Assembly (NCBI RefSeq): GCF_900185645.1
Contig: NZ_FYAM01000005.1
Coordinates: forward strand, 1 to 64,000
Direction: 5' to 3'
DNA: 64,000 nt
From: Clostridium sp. BSD9I1
Lineage (GTDB): Bacteria; Bacillota; Clostridia; Clostridiales; Clostridiaceae
Shown here: piece after piece, positions 1 through 9,146 of the stretch
How positions within the stretch are numbered: position 1 is the stretch's first letter
Layout: every line of letters starts with the position of its first letter
Made by a program: the position numbers and the translations under genes
The notes under the pieces: model-generated
Databases searched by the model: none
What the model was told of the DNA's origin: nothing
The model's input: the letters and a program-made list of their open reading frames with translations, nothing else

Positions 1-98
1 CTAGTAAGACCCCTTGAAGAACACAAGGTTGATAGGTCAGAGGTGTAAGTGCAGTAATGCATTCAGCTGACTGATACTAATAGGTCGAGGGCTTGATC
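1..98 (+). rRNA. 23S ribosomal RNA, 3' end (partial)
   Basis: The first ~98 bases match the conserved 3' terminus of bacterial 23S rRNA, including the closing segment CTGATACTAATAGGTCGAGG. The gene is cut by the window edge. A short hairpin (about 124-142) lies in the spacer before 5S and is probably an rRNA processing element. The exact 3' end is estimated. Confidence 0.95.
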
Positions 99-239
99 TA
101 GAATTTTAGTACTCTGTGCAATTTTGAGAGAACAACTCTCAATAAAAATGGTTATAATGAATAACCTAAAAAGGAAACTCCTCAGCGTAGCTGATGAGTA
201 CTCTATCTCTAGAAAATCGAAGATTTTAAGAGCTAGAGC

Positions 240-356
240 ATCTGGTGATTATGGCTTGAAGGTAACACCCGTACCCATTCCGAACACGAAGGTTAAGCTT
301 CAAAGCGCCAATGGTACTGCCGGGGAGGCCCGGTGGGAGAGTAGGTCGTTGCCAGA
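240..356 (+). rRNA. 5S ribosomal RNA
   Basis: A 117-nt 5S rRNA. The terminal helix pairs ATCTGGT at 240-246 with GCCAGAT at 350-356, and the internal CCCATTCCGAACACG and GGGAGAGTAGGTCG motifs are diagnostic. It follows the 23S gene in the usual 23S-5S order. Confidence 0.97.
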
Positions 357-365
357 TGAATTTAT

Positions 366-440
<75 letters not shown>

Positions 441-460
441 TTTTTATTTTTTGAAGAATT

Positions 461-513
461 AAAGCACAACGAGTTTAATTAATGCAAATATTAATTAACT
501 TATTGTGCTTTTT
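461..513. terminator. Bidirectional rho-independent terminator
   Basis: An inverted repeat with AAAGCACAA at 461-469 and TTGTGCTTT at 503-511 and T-rich flanks. It can end the rRNA/tRNA operon on the + strand and the convergent hemolysin III gene on the - strand. Confidence 0.8.
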
Positions 514-537
514 CGTATTTAAAATATCCTAAGATTT

Positions 538-1176
538 CTAAAGGTATAACAAAACACAAAAGAAGTGGCAAGTAGTACCGGCAAGTACAAATAGGTGCCA
601 GATTGCATGGTTATAAGGTATTTTATGGAACATAAATAAAACTGCACCTAAGGTATAAAGAACTCCACCAGCTACTAAAAGAAATAAACCAGTGGGCGGA
701 AGAAGTATGATCAATCTTTTTATAGCAAATACTATAATCCATCCCATCCCTACATAAGCTGAGGTAGACAATAATTCATATTTTTCAACCCAAAAGGATT
801 TTAGAATAATTCCTACAATAGCAAGTCCCCATACAATCCCAAATATAGTCCAGCCTAATGGCCCTCGAAGTATAGTAAGAGTAAAGGGAGTATAGGTACC
901 AGCAATAAGCAAGAAAATGGAACAGTGATCAAAAATCCTAAATATTCTCTTAACTTTTTTATTTGGAATGCTATGATAAAGTGTAGATCCAAGATACAGT
1001 ATAATCATACAAACTCCAAATATAGTGTAACTTACAACATGCCAAGGATCCTTATAAAGAGCTGCAAATACAATCAAAAGTACTAAAGCTGCCACGGATA
1101 GAAGTACACCTAATCCATGTGTTATGGCATTAGCTAATTCTTCTCCAAATGTATAAAAGTTATCTTGATCCTCCAA
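538..1176 (-). CDS. yqfA: Hemolysin III / YqfA (TrhA) family membrane protein
   Basis: A 212-residue, seven-helix protein of the bacterial PAQR/hemolysin III family, linked in other bacteria to membrane homeostasis rather than true hemolysis. Family hallmarks are the N-terminal E-x-x-N-x-x-T-H-G-x-G segment, S-x-x-Y-H after helix 2 (residues about 65-69), the FDH motif near residue 83, and H-x-x-W-H near the C-terminus; these His/Asp residues form the predicted metal site. The start is TTG with a strong AGGAGGTG 8 nt upstream; no in-frame ATG with a ribosome site was seen. It is monocistronic and convergent with the rRNA operon. The family is certain, the biochemical activity is not. Confidence 0.92.
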   Translation of the reverse strand: MEDQDNFYTFGEELANAITHGLGVLLSVAALVLLIVFAALYKDPWHVVSYTIFGVCMIILYLGSTLYHSIPNKKVKRIFRIFDHCSIFLLIAGTYTPFTLTILRGPLGWTIFGIVWGLAIVGIILKSFWVEKYELLSTSAYVGMGWIIVFAIKRLIILLPPTGLFLLVAGGVLYTLGAVLFMFHKIPYNHAIWHLFVLAGTTCHFFCVLLYL

Positions 1177-1506
1177 ATTAAGACACCTCCTTTATATTAA
1201 ATCTCTATCTATAATATATTAACTTATAAAACATATTGTAACATTTATATATTATACTTGCATTAATATATTTTATACAAGTTAAAAAGTTTATAAAATT
1301 CTTAAATATTATTTTATACCTTTTTTACAAACAGACTATTTTTAAATTGTAAAACATATATTAATTTATGGCTTTGAATCTTTATAAAAGTAAATAAGGT
1401 TGAGTAGAAGTTTATATTTTATTAAATATTGTAACAAAAATGGATATTTTTATGTAAAAAATGTGATATAATGGAGAATGAATATTTCTTAATAAGGGAG
1501 GCAGTT
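1177..1506. other. AT-rich intergenic region
   Basis: About 330 bp between divergently transcribed genes. It is very AT-rich and must hold promoters for yqfA (-) and the MASE3 gene (+). No clear promoter hexamers, RNA fold or coding sequence could be assigned. Confidence 0.5.
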
Positions 1507-2322
1507 ATGAAATATATGGGTTGCTTTAAAGGTAATATAAATAAATATATCATTCATATAGTTTTTGGAGTTTTTTTTATAATAGCTATGTATATAAGTT
1601 CGTTTAAATATCTGATGTTTCATACCATTTGTGAACTTCTTATTATAATTGTAAGTTTTAGTATTATGATTATAACACTTAACATGAGTAAAAGCCCCAA
1701 AAATGATTATTTCATATTTTTGGGAATAACTTATGGATTCGTAGCTTGTATTGAATTATTACACACTTTATCTTATAGAGGTATGAATATAATAGATATA
1801 GGTAGTACAGCAAATATACCTACTCAATTATGGATAGCTGTAAGATATTTAGAATCAATTTCTATATTAGTGTCATTTAGTTATATTAAAAAGAAGATTA
1901 ATATTTTAAAGGTTTTTGTTTCTTATGCAATTATTGTAGTATTAATTATTTTAAGCATATTTAAGTTTCATATATTTCCTAACTGTTTTATAGAAGGATA
2001 TGGATTAACACCCTTTAAGATGATAAGTGAATATATAATAATTGTAATTTTAGGAGTATGTTTGTTTATATCTTATGATGAGTATAATATAAATTTTTTA
2101 TCTGATAAATCCTATAGTTATTTTATTATATTTTCAATAGGATCAGAATTGGCATTTACTATCTATAGAGATGTGTATGGAATTATTAATGGAACTGGAC
2201 ATGTACTTAAATTTATATCCTTTTATATTTTATATAGTGCAATTATAAAAGAAACTTTGGGTAAGAATATCCATAAAATTACGGATAATGGGAAGATACT
2301 TAAGGAAACAGAGGGAATCTAA
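1507..2322 (+). CDS. MASE3-domain membrane sensor protein without output domain
   Basis: A 271-residue integral membrane protein with about seven hydrophobic helices. The segments FHTICELLIIIVSFSI, FLGITYGFVACIELLHTL and TQLWIAVRYLESISIL are characteristic of MASE3, a sensor module usually fused to PAS, histidine kinase or GGDEF domains. Here the ORF stops a short linker after the last helix (ending KETEGI), so no output domain is present. The start at 1507 is chosen because AAGGGAGG lies 6 nt upstream; a further-upstream in-frame ATG at 1471 lacks a ribosome site. The next gene, 160 bp downstream, is a bare histidine kinase core, suggesting the two are halves of one sensor kinase or a split pair. 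The ligand is unknown. Confidence 0.8.
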   Translation: MKYMGCFKGNINKYIIHIVFGVFFIIAMYISSFKYLMFHTICELLIIIVSFSIMIITLNMSKSPKNDYFIFLGITYGFVACIELLHTLSYRGMNIIDIGSTANIPTQLWIAVRYLESISILVSFSYIKKKINILKVFVSYAIIVVLIILSIFKFHIFPNCFIEGYGLTPFKMISEYIIIVILGVCLFISYDEYNINFLSDKSYSYFIIFSIGSELAFTIYRDVYGIINGTGHVLKFISFYILYSAIIKETLGKNIHKITDNGKILKETEGI

Positions 2323-2481
2323 AGACTATTGGAAGTTTATTTTTTATAATTACAATTAATAATAATTATTTGTTAATAGATTATGTATGAATTGTAATAT
2401 TTTTTTACTTATATCCCATAATATAGAAAACAGGTTTGAGATGTGTTATTATATTTCTATAAAAATTATGGATAAAAGGGG

Positions 2482-3303
2482 ATGGGGAATATAAGCTTAG
2501 ATAGAATAGAAAAAGATAAATCCATGCTAGAATTTTTAGCGAACATCTCTCATGAACTTAAGACTCCTATAAATCTAATATATAGTATCAGTCAGGCTGA
2601 GGAATATTTTATTAATGAAGCAAATCTACAAAAGATAAGTGAATATAATAAAATAATTAAGCAAAACTGTTATAGACTTATTAAATTAACTAATAATATA
2701 ATTGATGTTACTAAAATAAATGAAGGGTCTTTAAGACCTAAAATAGCTTATGTTAATATAGTTGAGGTAGTAGAAAATATAGTCATGTCAGTAGTACCTT
2801 ATCTTGAAAAAAGAGGAATAAATATAATATTTGATACAGATATAGAAGAGGAGTATGTAAATATAGATAATAATCTCATGGAAAGAATAATGCTAAATTT
2901 AATATCAAATTCAATTAAGTATGGCAATAATAATGGTAATATAAGTATAAGTTTATATCATGATAATAAAGATTATATAAATATAAGTGTAAAAGATGAT
3001 GGAGTAGGAATTCCAAAAGAAAAACATAAAATAGTTTTTGAAAATTTTACTCAGGTGGACAATTTGTTTACAAGGAAATGTGAAGGAAATGGTATGGGAT
3101 TAGCCTTGGTGAAGTCACTTGTAGAGCTTCAACAAGGAAAAATAAGATTAATAAGTGAAGTAGGACAAGGTACTGAGATAATTATAAGTATACCTATAAC
3201 AGAAATTAATGAAGTTGCATGTACTACATTGAATTTTGACAACATAGAAAATAAGTCTATCATAGAAAAAATGAATATAGAATTTTCTGATATATACTGG
3301 TAA
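2482..3303 (+). CDS. Histidine kinase core (HisKA-HATPase_c), no sensor domain
   Basis: A 273-residue kinase with a phospho-acceptor H-box ANISHELKTPIN (His at about residue 24), N-box NLISNSIKYG (about 141-150), G1 box DDGVGIP and G2 box GNGMGLALVKSL. No transmembrane or PAS segment precedes the H-box, which is abnormal for a stand-alone sensor kinase. The upstream MASE3 gene is in the same orientation and supplies exactly the missing part. The ATG at 2482 is abutted by AAAAGGGG with almost no spacing, so the true start may be elsewhere, for example ATG 2524. No response regulator is adjacent. It is either an intact soluble kinase or the C-terminal half of a rearranged MASE3 kinase. Confidence 0.82.
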   Translation: MGNISLDRIEKDKSMLEFLANISHELKTPINLIYSISQAEEYFINEANLQKISEYNKIIKQNCYRLIKLTNNIIDVTKINEGSLRPKIAYVNIVEVVENIVMSVVPYLEKRGINIIFDTDIEEEYVNIDNNLMERIMLNLISNSIKYGNNNGNISISLYHDNKDYINISVKDDGVGIPKEKHKIVFENFTQVDNLFTRKCEGNGMGLALVKSLVELQQGKIRLISEVGQGTEIIISIPITEINEVACTTLNFDNIENKSIIEKMNIEFSDIYW

Positions 3304-3346
3304 ATTAAGACGAGCTATCTAAAAACCGCCTACTGTTTTACAATAT

Positions 3347-3378
3347 AAAAAATTGAGGATTACTCCTCAATTTTTTTT
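3347..3378. terminator. Bidirectional terminator
   Basis: AAAAAATTGAGGA pairs with TCCTCAATTTTTT around a 4-nt loop, with A and T runs on both sides. It serves the + kinase gene and the - oxidoreductase gene; the stop codon of the latter (3360-3362) lies in the loop. Confidence 0.88.
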
Positions 3379-4901
3379 AATGGCTTTTGTGCAGGCCCTT
3401 CAACTACATCCCCATTTATAGAAAATCTAGAACCATGGCATGGGCAATCCCAGGTTCTTTCTGCATCGTTCCACTGAACTTCACATCCCAGATGGGTACA
3501 GGTAGTGTCCAAAATATGAAGTTCTCCTTGCTCATCTCTATATGCCCCGGCTCTTTTGCCATTTATGAACACAACTGCGCCTTCATCATTTTTCAAATCA
3601 TCAGGTTTTCTATTATTAGCTGATACTTTTCCTTTAATAAGTTCTTTAGCTACATCTGTATTCATTGAAATAAAGTTTTTCACACTAGGATCAGCATTAA
3701 ACCTAGAAGGTGTATAGAGATTAGAATAAGGATTTTCTTTCTCCAAAATAGAATCTCTTATAATTAAAGCAGCTAGGGTTCCACTTGTCATACCCCATTG
3801 TTTATACCCTGTTGCAACATATATGTTTGGATTGCTATCAGTAATATGTCCTATATAAGGTATATTATCTAAAGTCACTAGGTCTTGAGTAGACCATCTG
3901 TAAGGTATACTTTTTATTTTAAACAGTTCATCACCAAAGGATTTTAAAACTTCGTATCGACCAGATGTGGGAATATCACTTTGGCCAGTTTTATGACTTT
4001 CTCCTCCAATTATAACTAAGTTTTTTCCATTAAAAGGTGTATATCTAAGAGAACGTCCAGGATTTTCAGCATTTATATACATACCACAAGGATAAGGCTT
4101 CTCGGTTATAGCTCCTAATACATAAGATCTAAGTGGATACATTCTTGAAAAATATAATCCCATTCCATCGTAAAAAGGATAGTGGGTACAAATAACTACA
4201 TTATCACAGCTTATTTTATGGCCAGCTTTTGTTATAACTTTAAGTTCTGGAGATTTTTCAATATCTATTGCTTGAGTATTTTCATAAATAATATTTCCAT
4301 CTTCATTAATAGAATTTACAAGACTATTTAAATATTTAAGTGGATGAAATTGAGCTTGATTTTTCATAACTAATGCAGCTTTTATATCTAATGGTATAGG
4401 TATACTATTTAAGTATTCTCCAGGTATGCCTAAGGATTCATAAGCCTTTGATTCATTTAATATTTTTTGCACATAATCTTCAGATTGAGTGTATATGTAA
4501 GCATCTTGTTCAATGAAATCACAGTCGATATTTTTTTCCTGTATAGTGCTTTTTATAAAGTTTAATGCCTCTATATTAGACTCATAGTAAAGCTTAGTCT
4601 TTTCATGACCTATTTCATTTAAAAATTCATCATATATTAATTCATGTTGTGCCGTTATCTTAGCCGTAGTATGACCTGTAGTTGCGCTTAATATTTTACT
4701 GGATTCTAAAATTACAACTTTTAGACCTTCTTTCTTAAGTAAATAAGCTAAAGTGATACCAGTGATTCCTCCACCGACTATAACAACATCTACTTTCATA
4801 TTGTCAGAGTAATTTGAGAAGGATGGGAACTTTGTAGACTCCATCCAATAGGCTTCAGGGTATTTAGGGATATCTTTATTTTGTAAATTATCTTCAGTCA
4901 T
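3360..4901 (-). CDS. FAD-dependent oxidoreductase with C-terminal Rieske domain (YhfW-like)
   Basis: A 513-residue two-domain protein. The N-terminal DAO-type FAD domain has the dinucleotide-binding stretch VVIVGGGITGITLAYLL and acidic end VVILES (about residues 37-66). The C-terminal ~90 residues form a Rieske [2Fe-2S] domain with ligand motifs CTHLGC and CPCHGS. Fusion of DAO and Rieske matches Bacillus YhfW and relatives, whose substrate is unknown. The start is set at 4901, where AGGAGG lies 8 nt upstream; an extension to 4925 lacks one. It is monocistronic and divergent from mglB. The redox partner is not evident from the neighbours. Confidence 0.9.
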   Translation of the reverse strand: MTEDNLQNKDIPKYPEAYWMESTKFPSFSNYSDNMKVDVVIVGGGITGITLAYLLKKEGLKVVILESSKILSATTGHTTAKITAQHELIYDEFLNEIGHEKTKLYYESNIEALNFIKSTIQEKNIDCDFIEQDAYIYTQSEDYVQKILNESKAYESLGIPGEYLNSIPIPLDIKAALVMKNQAQFHPLKYLNSLVNSINEDGNIIYENTQAIDIEKSPELKVITKAGHKISCDNVVICTHYPFYDGMGLYFSRMYPLRSYVLGAITEKPYPCGMYINAENPGRSLRYTPFNGKNLVIIGGESHKTGQSDIPTSGRYEVLKSFGDELFKIKSIPYRWSTQDLVTLDNIPYIGHITDSNPNIYVATGYKQWGMTSGTLAALIIRDSILEKENPYSNLYTPSRFNADPSVKNFISMNTDVAKELIKGKVSANNRKPDDLKNDEGAVVFINGKRAGAYRDEQGELHILDTTCTHLGCEVQWNDAERTWDCPCHGSRFSINGDVVEGPAQKPLKKIEE

Positions 4902-5206
4902 ATTATATGCCTCCTGTGTTATCAATTAAGATTAAAGTAAAAGATAAGTTAATCAATAAATCTTATCAAATGACAATTTCCTAATTATTACTTAATCAAT
5001 AAGATTAATTTTTCCTTAAATTTAAATTTAATACATGTTCTTAATTATAAGTAGGATGGCATAAAGTGAAATTATATAACTGTAAATATTTAATGAAATA
5101 TTGGACAAATGAAAACGAATTCTGTGGTATATGTTGGAAATGATATGAATAATATATTAATGAAATTCAATTAATAAAATATTAATATTATAATGGGGGT
5201 AACTTT
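4902..5206. other. Divergent intergenic region upstream of mglB
   Basis: About 305 bp, very AT-rich, separating the oxidoreductase gene (-) from mglB (+). Apart from the cre site at 5109-5123, no defined element was recognised. Promoters for both genes must lie here, but no unambiguous -35/-10 pair with correct spacing was found. Confidence 0.5.
5109..5123 (+). promoter_or_regulatory. cre site (CcpA operator) upstream of mglB
   Basis: ATGAAAACGAATTCT fits the degenerate catabolite-responsive element WTGNAANCGNWNNCW at every specified position. It lies 84 bp upstream of the mglB start codon. CcpA-mediated glucose repression of a sugar importer is the expected biology. Binding is inferred, not shown. 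Confidence 0.7.
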
Positions 5207-6247
5207 ATGAAAAAGGTAATGGCAAGTATAATCCTTGCTTCTGTACTTACAGGGGCTTTGGTAGGGTGCTCAGGTGGACAAAAACCAGCAGGAGATAAGG
5301 CAGAAGATAAGAAGGATAAGCCAACTATAGGATGTGCTATTTATAAGTTTGACGATACATTTATGACAGGAGTTCGTAATGCAATATCTGAAACGGCAGG
5401 AGATAAGGCAACAGTAGACATAGTAGATAGTCAAAATTCACAGCCAACTCAAAATGACAAAGTGGACTTATTTATAACAAAGAAAGTAAATAGTCTTGCA
5501 ATAAACCCAGTTGATCGTACTGCAGCAGGAGTGTTGATTGACAAAGCTCAAAAGGCAAATACACCAGTAGTATTTTTCAATAGGGAGCCTTTACCAGAAG
5601 ATATGAAAAAATGGGATAAAGTTTATTATGTTGGAGCTAGAGCTGAGGAATCCGGAACAATATCAGGACAACTTGCAGTTGATTATTGGAAGGGTCATCC
5701 TGAGGCTGATAAGAACAAAGATGGAGTTATGCAGTATGTAATGTTAAAGGGAGAACCAGGGCATCAAGATGCAGAGCTTAGAACTAAGTATTCAGTTCAA
5801 GCTGTAACAGACGCAGGTATAAAGGTAGATAAGCTTGCTGAAGATACAGCTATGTGGGATCGTGTAAAAGGACAGGAAAAGATGGCTGCATTCCTTGCTG
5901 CAAACGGCGATAAAATAGAAATGGTATTTGCAAATAATGATGATATGGCACTTGGAGCTATTGAAGCATTAAAAGCAGGTGGATACTTCAAAGATAATAA
6001 ATATATGCCAGTTATAGGCGTTGATGCAACTGCACCAGCATTAAAGGCTCTTGAAGAAGGAACTATGCTTGGAACAGTTTTAAATGATGCTAAAAATCAA
6101 GGTAAGGCTACATTTAATATAGCTGAAGTATTAGCTAAAGGTGGAACTCCAAGCAAAGAAACTATAGGATTTGACTTAACTGATGGAAAATATGTATGGG
6201 TACCATATAAAAAGATTACAAAGGAAAACATGAACGAAGCAAAATAA
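5207..6247 (+). CDS. mglB: Galactose/glucose ABC transporter substrate-binding lipoprotein MglB
   Basis: A 346-residue lipoprotein with a signal peptide ending in lipobox LVGC (Cys21), anchoring it outside the membrane. Residues that bind glucose/galactose in E. coli MglB have recognisable counterparts: YKFDD (Asp/Phe), FFNREP (Asn), EPGHQDAELR (His, Asp, Arg), DTAMWDR (Trp), ANNDDMALG (Asn), GVDA (Asp) and GTVLND (Asn). The specificity call is therefore unusually firm. ATG has GGGGG 7 nt upstream. It is the first gene of mglBAC; a 105-bp gap with a stem-loop separates it from mglA, which usually gives more binding protein than transporter. A cre site lies upstream. Confidence 0.95.
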   Translation: MKKVMASIILASVLTGALVGCSGGQKPAGDKAEDKKDKPTIGCAIYKFDDTFMTGVRNAISETAGDKATVDIVDSQNSQPTQNDKVDLFITKKVNSLAINPVDRTAAGVLIDKAQKANTPVVFFNREPLPEDMKKWDKVYYVGARAEESGTISGQLAVDYWKGHPEADKNKDGVMQYVMLKGEPGHQDAELRTKYSVQAVTDAGIKVDKLAEDTAMWDRVKGQEKMAAFLAANGDKIEMVFANNDDMALGAIEALKAGGYFKDNKYMPVIGVDATAPALKALEEGTMLGTVLNDAKNQGKATFNIAEVLAKGGTPSKETIGFDLTDGKYVWVPYKKITKENMNEAK

Positions 6248-6254
6248 GGATTCA

Positions 6255-6308
6255 TTAAAGAGTGAAGGGTTAGTGAGGGTTAAAACTACATTAGCTTTTC
6301 ACTCTTAA
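6255..6308 (+). terminator. Intercistronic stem-loop between mglB and mglA
   Basis: ATTAAAGAGTGAA at the left pairs with TTCACTCTTAAT at the right around a ~28-nt interior, with no U tract. It likely protects the mglB mRNA 3' end or attenuates transcription into mglAC, as is common after substrate-binding-protein genes. Confidence 0.6.
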
Positions 6309-6351
6309 TTCTCAATAAATAGCTGAAAATAAAGTAAGCGGAGGTGATTAA

Positions 6352-7869
6352 ATGAGCGAAGATGAATTTATTCTCCAGATGAATGACATATCTAAAGAGT
6401 TTCCGGGAGTTAAAGCATTAGATAATGTAACTCTAAAAGTAAGAAAAGGAAGCGTTCATGCTCTTATGGGGGAAAATGGAGCTGGCAAATCAACTCTTAT
6501 GAAATGTCTTTTTGGCATATATAAAGAAGATTCAGGAGAGATAATTTTAGATGGAAAAAAAATTGATATAAAAGAACCTAAGATTGCACTAGACAATGGT
6601 ATTTCAATGATTCACCAAGAACTACATCCTGTGCCTTATAGAAATGTTATTGAAAATATATGGCTTGGAAGATTTTCAACTAAAAAAATAGGACCATTAA
6701 AATTTGTAGATGAAAAAAGCATGTATGAGGCCACAAGGAAGCTTTTTGAGAATCTTAATATAGATATAAATCCTAAAGACATAGTTCGAAATATGTCTGT
6801 ATCTAAGATTCAGTTAATAGAAATTGCAAAGGCAGTATCATATAATTCCAAAGTTATAATAATGGACGAACCTACATCATCCTTAACTGAAAACGAAGTA
6901 GAGCATTTATTTACGATAATAAATAAATTAAAAAATCGTGGAGTTTCTATAATTTATATATCACATAAAATCGAAGAAATACTTAAAATATCTGACGAAG
7001 TGACAATTATGCGTGATGGTAAATATATAGGTACATGGAAGTCTTCAGAGCTTACCACAGATATGATAATCTCTAAAATGGTAGGACGTGATATGACAAA
7101 TAGATTCCCGCCTAAAAGTAATGTCCCAGGAGAAGTAGTGCTGAAAATTGATCAATTGACATCTATCATGGGAAAATCCTTTAGTGACATTTCATTTGAA
7201 TTGAAAAAAGGAGAAGTATTAGGAATAGGTGGACTTGTAGGGGCACAACGAACAGAACTTGTGGAAGCGTTATTTGGACTAAGGGGAATTAGTAGTGGAA
7301 AGATATTTATTAATAATAAAGAAGTTAAAATAAAATCACCAATAGATGCAAAGAAGCATAAAATTGCACTTTTAACTGAAGAAAGAAGAGCAACGGGAAT
7401 ATTTCCAGTACTTTCAATACTGGAGAATACTGTGGTTGCAAATATAAATAGATATGTCACACCTTTACGCATTATAAATGAGGGTAAAAGACGAGAAGAT
7501 GTAAAGAAAAGTATAAAAATGCTTAAGGTAAAAACCCCTTCGTTTAGAACGCTCATAAAGGATTTATCTGGTGGAAATCAACAAAAGGTGCTTATAGCAA
7601 GGTGGCTTTTAACAGAACCTGAAATACTTATATTAGATGAACCAACTCGCGGGATTGATGTTGGTGCAAAGTATGAAATATATACAATTATTGCAGATCT
7701 TGCAAAGCAAGGCAAAAGCATCATAATGATATCTTCTGAAATGCCAGAGCTTATTGGAATGTCTGATCGTATAATGGTTATGTGTGAGGGACATCTCTCT
7801 GGAATTATAGATGGGAGCGATGCAACAGAAGAAGAAATAATGCGTCTTGCAACAAAGTTTAGTTCATAG
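6352..7869 (+). CDS. mglA: Galactose/methyl-galactoside importer ATP-binding protein MglA
   Basis: A 505-residue protein with two fused ABC ATPase domains, the CUT2 sugar-importer layout of MglA/RbsA. The N-terminal half has Walker A GENGAGKST, Walker B VIIMDEPTSSL and H-loop ISHK. The C-terminal half has a degenerate Walker A (GLVGAQRTE, lacking GKST) but intact signature LSGGNQQK and Walker B ILILDEPTRG, as in this family. The start has GGAGGTGA 5 nt upstream. It acts at the cytoplasmic face with MglC and MglB; mglC starts 16 bp downstream. Confidence 0.95.
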   Translation: MSEDEFILQMNDISKEFPGVKALDNVTLKVRKGSVHALMGENGAGKSTLMKCLFGIYKEDSGEIILDGKKIDIKEPKIALDNGISMIHQELHPVPYRNVIENIWLGRFSTKKIGPLKFVDEKSMYEATRKLFENLNIDINPKDIVRNMSVSKIQLIEIAKAVSYNSKVIIMDEPTSSLTENEVEHLFTIINKLKNRGVSIIYISHKIEEILKISDEVTIMRDGKYIGTWKSSELTTDMIISKMVGRDMTNRFPPKSNVPGEVVLKIDQLTSIMGKSFSDISFELKKGEVLGIGGLVGAQRTELVEALFGLRGISSGKIFINNKEVKIKSPIDAKKHKIALLTEERRATGIFPVLSILENTVVANINRYVTPLRIINEGKRREDVKKSIKMLKVKTPSFRTLIKDLSGGNQQKVLIARWLLTEPEILILDEPTRGIDVGAKYEIYTIIADLAKQGKSIIMISSEMPELIGMSDRIMVMCEGHLSGIIDGSDATEEEIMRLATKFSS

Positions 7870-7885
7870 GTAAGGAGGATTTATT

Positions 7886-8905
7886 ATGGAAAAATCCGAT
7901 ATTAAGAAAATAGATATGAAGAAAGTAAAGGGATTTTTATCCCAGCATGCAATTTATATAGTTTTAGTAATGCTTGTACTGGCTATTGCCGTAAAGGATT
8001 CAAGATTTTTATCGCTTACTTGCTTAAAAGACATTTTACTTCAAAGCTCTACAAAGGTAATTATTGCCCTGGGAATAGCCTTTGTACTTATAACAGGTGG
8101 CGTTGACCTTTCTGCAGGGCGTGTAGTAGGATTTGCAGCAGTATTATCTGCATCTATGCTTCAAACTCCTGATTATGCAAGAAGATTTTATCCCGATTTA
8201 CCTCAACTTAATTTAATCATACCTATTTTAATTGCCATAATTGCAGCACTTTTAGCTGGTGCCGTAAATGGATTTATTATTTCAAAGTTTAGTGTACCAC
8301 CTTTTATAGCAACTTTAGGTACCATGGTAATTGTGTATGGATTAAATTCAATTTATTTTGACCTACCTCCAAATGACTCACAGCCTATTGGAGGACTTAG
8401 AAAAGATTTTACTAATCTAGGATCAGGGCATATATTTTCATTTCCTGTTATAGTATTAATTGCAATAATAGTATCAATAATAGTTTGGGTAATATTTAAT
8501 AAAACTCGCCTTGGAAAGAATATGTATGCTATAGGTGGAAATAAAGAAGCAGCTAAAGTTTCAGGTATAAATGTAGGACTTACACTTTTAATATTATATG
8601 CAATTGCAGGTTCGTTATATGGACTTGGAGGAGTGTTGGAAGCTGCCAGAACTGGAGGGGCTACAAACAACTATGGGAACATGTACGAAATGGATGCCAT
8701 TGCTGCCTGCGTTGTAGGGGGCGTATCCACCTCAGGAGGAATAGGAACTGTTCAAGGAATTTTGGCTGGAGTTTTAATATTTAGTGTAATAAATTATGGA
8801 CTAACATTTATAGGAGTAAATCCATACTGGCAGCTTATAGTAAAAGGACTTATTATAGTAACCGCTGTGGCTTTTGACATAAGAAAATACATTGCGAAAA
8901 AGTGA
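7886..8905 (+). CDS. mglC: Galactose/methyl-galactoside importer permease MglC
   Basis: A 339-residue permease of the BPD_transp_2 family with about nine to ten membrane helices, close to the E. coli MglC length. The typical segments TGGVDLSAGRVVGFAAV and the cytoplasmic coupling region around GGNKEAAKVSGI are present. AAGGAGG is 8 nt before the ATG. It is the last gene of mglBAC and presumably forms the transmembrane homodimer that associates with MglA. Confidence 0.94.
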   Translation: MEKSDIKKIDMKKVKGFLSQHAIYIVLVMLVLAIAVKDSRFLSLTCLKDILLQSSTKVIIALGIAFVLITGGVDLSAGRVVGFAAVLSASMLQTPDYARRFYPDLPQLNLIIPILIAIIAALLAGAVNGFIISKFSVPPFIATLGTMVIVYGLNSIYFDLPPNDSQPIGGLRKDFTNLGSGHIFSFPVIVLIAIIVSIIVWVIFNKTRLGKNMYAIGGNKEAAKVSGINVGLTLLILYAIAGSLYGLGGVLEAARTGGATNNYGNMYEMDAIAACVVGGVSTSGGIGTVQGILAGVLIFSVINYGLTFIGVNPYWQLIVKGLIIVTAVAFDIRKYIAKK

Positions 8906-8909
8906 TATT

Positions 8910-9011
8910 TAGGAATTAGTAGTAAGGTGATAGGTAGAAGTATTGGAAGAAACTTTGACTAGTCAAGATTTCTCCATTTTATGGTACCTAAATCCTAGAA
9001 ACTAATTCCTT
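8910..9011 (+). other. Long imperfect hairpin downstream of mglC
   Basis: AGGAATTAGT (8910-8919) pairs with ACTAATTCCT (9001-9010); inside, TAGGTA pairs with TACCTA, and an inner stem GGAAGAAACTTTGAC/TCAAGATTTCTCC closes a small loop. The whole ~100 nt can fold into one rod. It lacks a strong U tract, so it may be an mRNA 3' stabiliser, a terminator variant or a small RNA. Confidence 0.5.
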
Positions 9012-9146
9012 TAAATTTATAAATTCGGTAATAGCCTCACTTATAAATTTAATTGTAATAATTATTCAAAAAGGGGTAAAAATATTATAGAGTTTTAAAA
9101 ATCAATAATGTTAAAAATAACTATTACAATTGGAAGGGTGATTCAA

